A stretch of DNA of 6,922 nt, taken from Cytophagia bacterium. GTDB taxonomy: Bacteria; Bacteroidota; Bacteroidia; Cytophagales; Cyclobacteriaceae. The position numbers and the translations under genes are program-made. Positions 5,443 to 6,922 of this stretch are shown piece by piece; the stretch's first letter is position 1, and every line of letters starts with the position of its first letter. The stretch is from NCBI GenBank assembly GCA_013373005.1, contig JABXIP010000525.1:1-6922 (forward strand). The letters are read 5' to 3'. The notes below the pieces were generated by a model. The model ran no database searches. It was not told the origin of the DNA and saw only the letters and a list, made by a program, of their open reading frames with translations.

Positions 5443-5476
5443 ACAATTTAAGACCTGAAATAGTTGTAGACATCAA
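5443..5476 (-). promoter_or_regulatory. Weak candidate promoter of the toxin-antitoxin operon
   Basis: On the minus strand, TTG (complement of 5474-5476) and TAAATTGT (complement of 5443-5450) are 23 bp apart. The -7 box matches TAnnTTTG imperfectly and the spacer is long. The TTG overlaps the helicase stop codon. It is listed because the operon needs a promoter somewhere in this 40-bp gap or must rely on helicase read-through. Confidence 0.25.
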
Positions 5477-6922
5477 TACAAAAACTCAAAGGCACTTTTA
5501 TACCCTCCTGTTTTCTGAGCATAGTCTAAAACGGCATTGTAGAAGTTGTCTTTGCCGAGAGTTCCTGAATCTCCAATGATAACCAACTGAGTTTTGGCTC
5601 GGGTCATGGCTACGTTCATTCTCCGGTATTCCTTGAGGAATCCTATTTCGTTCTTGTCATTAGAGCGGGTAAGACTGATGTAGATAATGTCTCTCTCTTG
5701 CCCCTGAAAGGCATCTACTGAGTTGACACTGATGTTATCTCGCACTTCGTCAAAAGCTGGGTTATCCTTCAGTAAGTCCCTCAATACTTCTGTTTGCGCT
5801 TTGTAGGGAGCTATGATACCAATAGACTTATCGGGGAGCACATTGTCAGCCAAATGCTTGACCAGCAAAGCAGCTTCTTCTTCATTGTAAGTGCTGAGTG
5901 TTTGCTTTTTCACTTTCTCCGAGAATCCAGTTCCGGCTGTGTCTATAAAAACAAAATGCTCAACAGTTGATTCTCTTTCTCGCTGAATCACCGAATCGGC
6001 AGTTTTCAAGCCTCCTTTATAGAAGTAATCACTTGAGAACTGCATAATCTCAGGATGCATTCGGTATTGTGTCTCCAACATGACCGAGGCCGGAGGAATC
6101 TTCATAGCCTTCTCGAATAGAGTATTCTCTAAGCCTTCTTTTGCCGCTTTAAGAGACTTAACTGTTGGCGGCAACTGCAAATGATCCCCAGCCATCACCA
6201 CTCTGTAAGCCTTACGAATAGCAATCCATGCTGCCGCCTCCAGAGCCTGAGAAGCCTCATCGATGAAAATGGTTTTGAAAACACGGTCATTGACCAATGA
6301 GTGAGTAGAGCCCACTAATGTACAGGCAATTACCTGAGCTCTATCCAGTAGGTCTTCGGTAATGTGTTGCTCTATCCTATCTGCATCTTCCTTGAGCAAT
6401 CTAGCCTCCTTTCTTAAAAGGTCGCGCTGCATGCGCTCGTGGTGACCGAAATTGCGCTTATACTTCCCGGCCATCCTTCGATACTCCTCAGATCGTTTTC
6501 TAATCTCTCTTAGCTCTTTGAAGTAAGAATGACTTGAGATTTTCACATCCAGGCTATTTTCGATTACCTCAGGGGTAAGTCTGGCTGGGTGGCCAAGACG
6601 AAGCACATCTAGCCCAAGATTATCCAGCTTTTCAACCAACAAATCGACTGCAGCATTGCTTTGCGCACAAACCATTACCTGTCGCTCATTCTTCACCACT
6701 TCTTTGATGGCATTTACCAAAGTGGTAGTCTTTCCCGTTCCTGGAGGGCCATGGATTATGGCTACATCTTGCGCATTGAAAATGTTAGTGAGTGCTTTAT
6801 TCTGACTTTCATTCAAATTGACGGATTGGAACTCAAAACCATTCTTGAATGAAGGCTCCTTGGCACCATAAAAGATCTCTCTTAAGTCGGCTAATCTGCC
6901 ATGCTCTGCATTCAGCACTTCC
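5473..6922 (-). CDS. SF1B UPF1/IGHMBP2-like DNA/RNA helicase, C-terminal part (5' truncated)
   Basis: The frame is open to the window edge; the codon read as a start at 6916-6918 is GTG within EVLNAEHG and is internal, so roughly the first 140-160 residues are missing. Counting from that GTG, the SF1 motifs appear in order: a Q-motif-like LNESQNKAL (35-43), Walker A GPPGTGKT (57-64), Ia-like QSNAAVDLL (86-94), a charged helical insert (about 133-190, coiled-coil-like domain 1B), DEAS box (220-223), GDHLQLPPT (244-252), QYRMH (284-288), DAFQGQERD (402-410), and RRMNVAMTRAK (432-442) with the arginine finger. This order and the 1B insert are typical of the UPF1/SMUBP-2 group, ATP-driven 5'-to-3' translocases on single-stranded nucleic acid. 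Bacterial members are often about 630 residues and of unclear cellular role. All motifs are intact. The toxin-antitoxin pair lies directly downstream. Confidence 0.9.
   Translation of the reverse strand, partial: EVLNAEHGRLADLREIFYGAKEPSFKNGFEFQSVNLNESQNKALTNIFNAQDVAIIHGPPGTGKTTTLVNAIKEVVKNERQVMVCAQSNAAVDLLVEKLDNLGLDVLRLGHPARLTPEVIENSLDVKISSHSYFKELREIRKRSEEYRRMAGKYKRNFGHHERMQRDLLRKEARLLKEDADRIEQHITEDLLDRAQVIACTLVGSTHSLVNDRVFKTIFIDEASQALEAAAWIAIRKAYRVVMAGDHLQLPPTVKSLKAAKEGLENTLFEKAMKIPPASVMLETQYRMHPEIMQFSSDYFYKGGLKTADSVIQRERESTVEHFVFIDTAGTGFSEKVKKQTLSTYNEEEAALLVKHLADNVLPDKSIGIIAPYKAQTEVLRDLLKDNPAFDEVRDNISVNSVDAFQGQERDIIYISLTRSNDKNEIGFLKEYRRMNVAMTRAKTQLVIIGDSGTLGKDNFYNAVLDYAQKTGGYKSAFEFLY

Noticed and set aside
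6340..6530. Charged helical stretch in the helicase as a foreign insertion or fusion
   Set aside because: An insert between motifs Ia and II is the normal domain 1B stalk region of UPF1/IGHMBP2-type helicases.
6916..6918. GTG as a true helicase start
   Set aside because: The frame stays open to the window edge and the family needs a further N-terminal domain, so this GTG is internal.
1..6922. A defence island built from the helicase and toxin-antitoxin genes
   Set aside because: UPF1-like helicases of this type are common stand-alone housekeeping genes, and no nuclease, methylase or sensor gene is next to it in the window; the right side is unseen.

Overview
The window looks like chromosomal DNA of a Bacteroidota bacterium, probably a marine Cytophagales-type member. 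This is inferred from moderate-to-low GC, long AT-rich intergenic gaps, start codons with little Shine-Dalgarno sequence, one clean Bacteroidota promoter (TTG, 19 bp, TAnnTTTG) and protein families that read like that phylum. No rRNA, tRNA, CRISPR array, transposase or phage gene was seen.

Layout from left to right. (1) The 3' end of a plus-strand X-Pro dipeptidyl-peptidase-like S15/CocE hydrolase, which enters from outside the window. (2) Convergent to it, a minus-strand TIP30/HTATIP2-like Rossmann oxidoreductase. (3) A 197-bp gap with a striking 52-bp fold-back and a weaker terminator-like hairpin. (4) A minus-strand two-gene operon: an N-terminally membrane-anchored protein of unknown function, then a YkvA/DUF1232 membrane protein, with stop and start one base apart. 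(5) Divergent from this, a plus-strand two-gene operon: an A-type Fe-S carrier (HesB/IscA fold) that has lost its C-terminal Cys pair, overlapping by 4 bp an ATP-grasp ligase. (6) A thioredoxin-reductase-like flavoprotein with its own promoter and a near-perfect palindromic operator. (7) Convergent to it with only 5 bp between the stops, a minus-strand antitoxin/RelE-ParE toxin pair. (8) The 3' part of a minus-strand SF1B (UPF1/IGHMBP2-like) helicase that runs off the right end.

Most genes are ordinary housekeeping or accessory functions and no single pathway joins them. The most informative points are the operator-promoter arrangement in front of the flavoprotein, which also moves its start codon to 4070. 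Next are the single-cysteine A-type carrier tied to an ATP-grasp enzyme, the flavoprotein's CPYCHGYE active site with a worn NAD(P)H site (a pattern of dithiol oxidases), and the unexplained 1525-1576 fold-back. The toxin-antitoxin pair sits between two housekeeping genes with almost no spare DNA. I do not see convincing evidence for a wholly new multi-gene system; the carrier/ATP-grasp pair is the nearest candidate.
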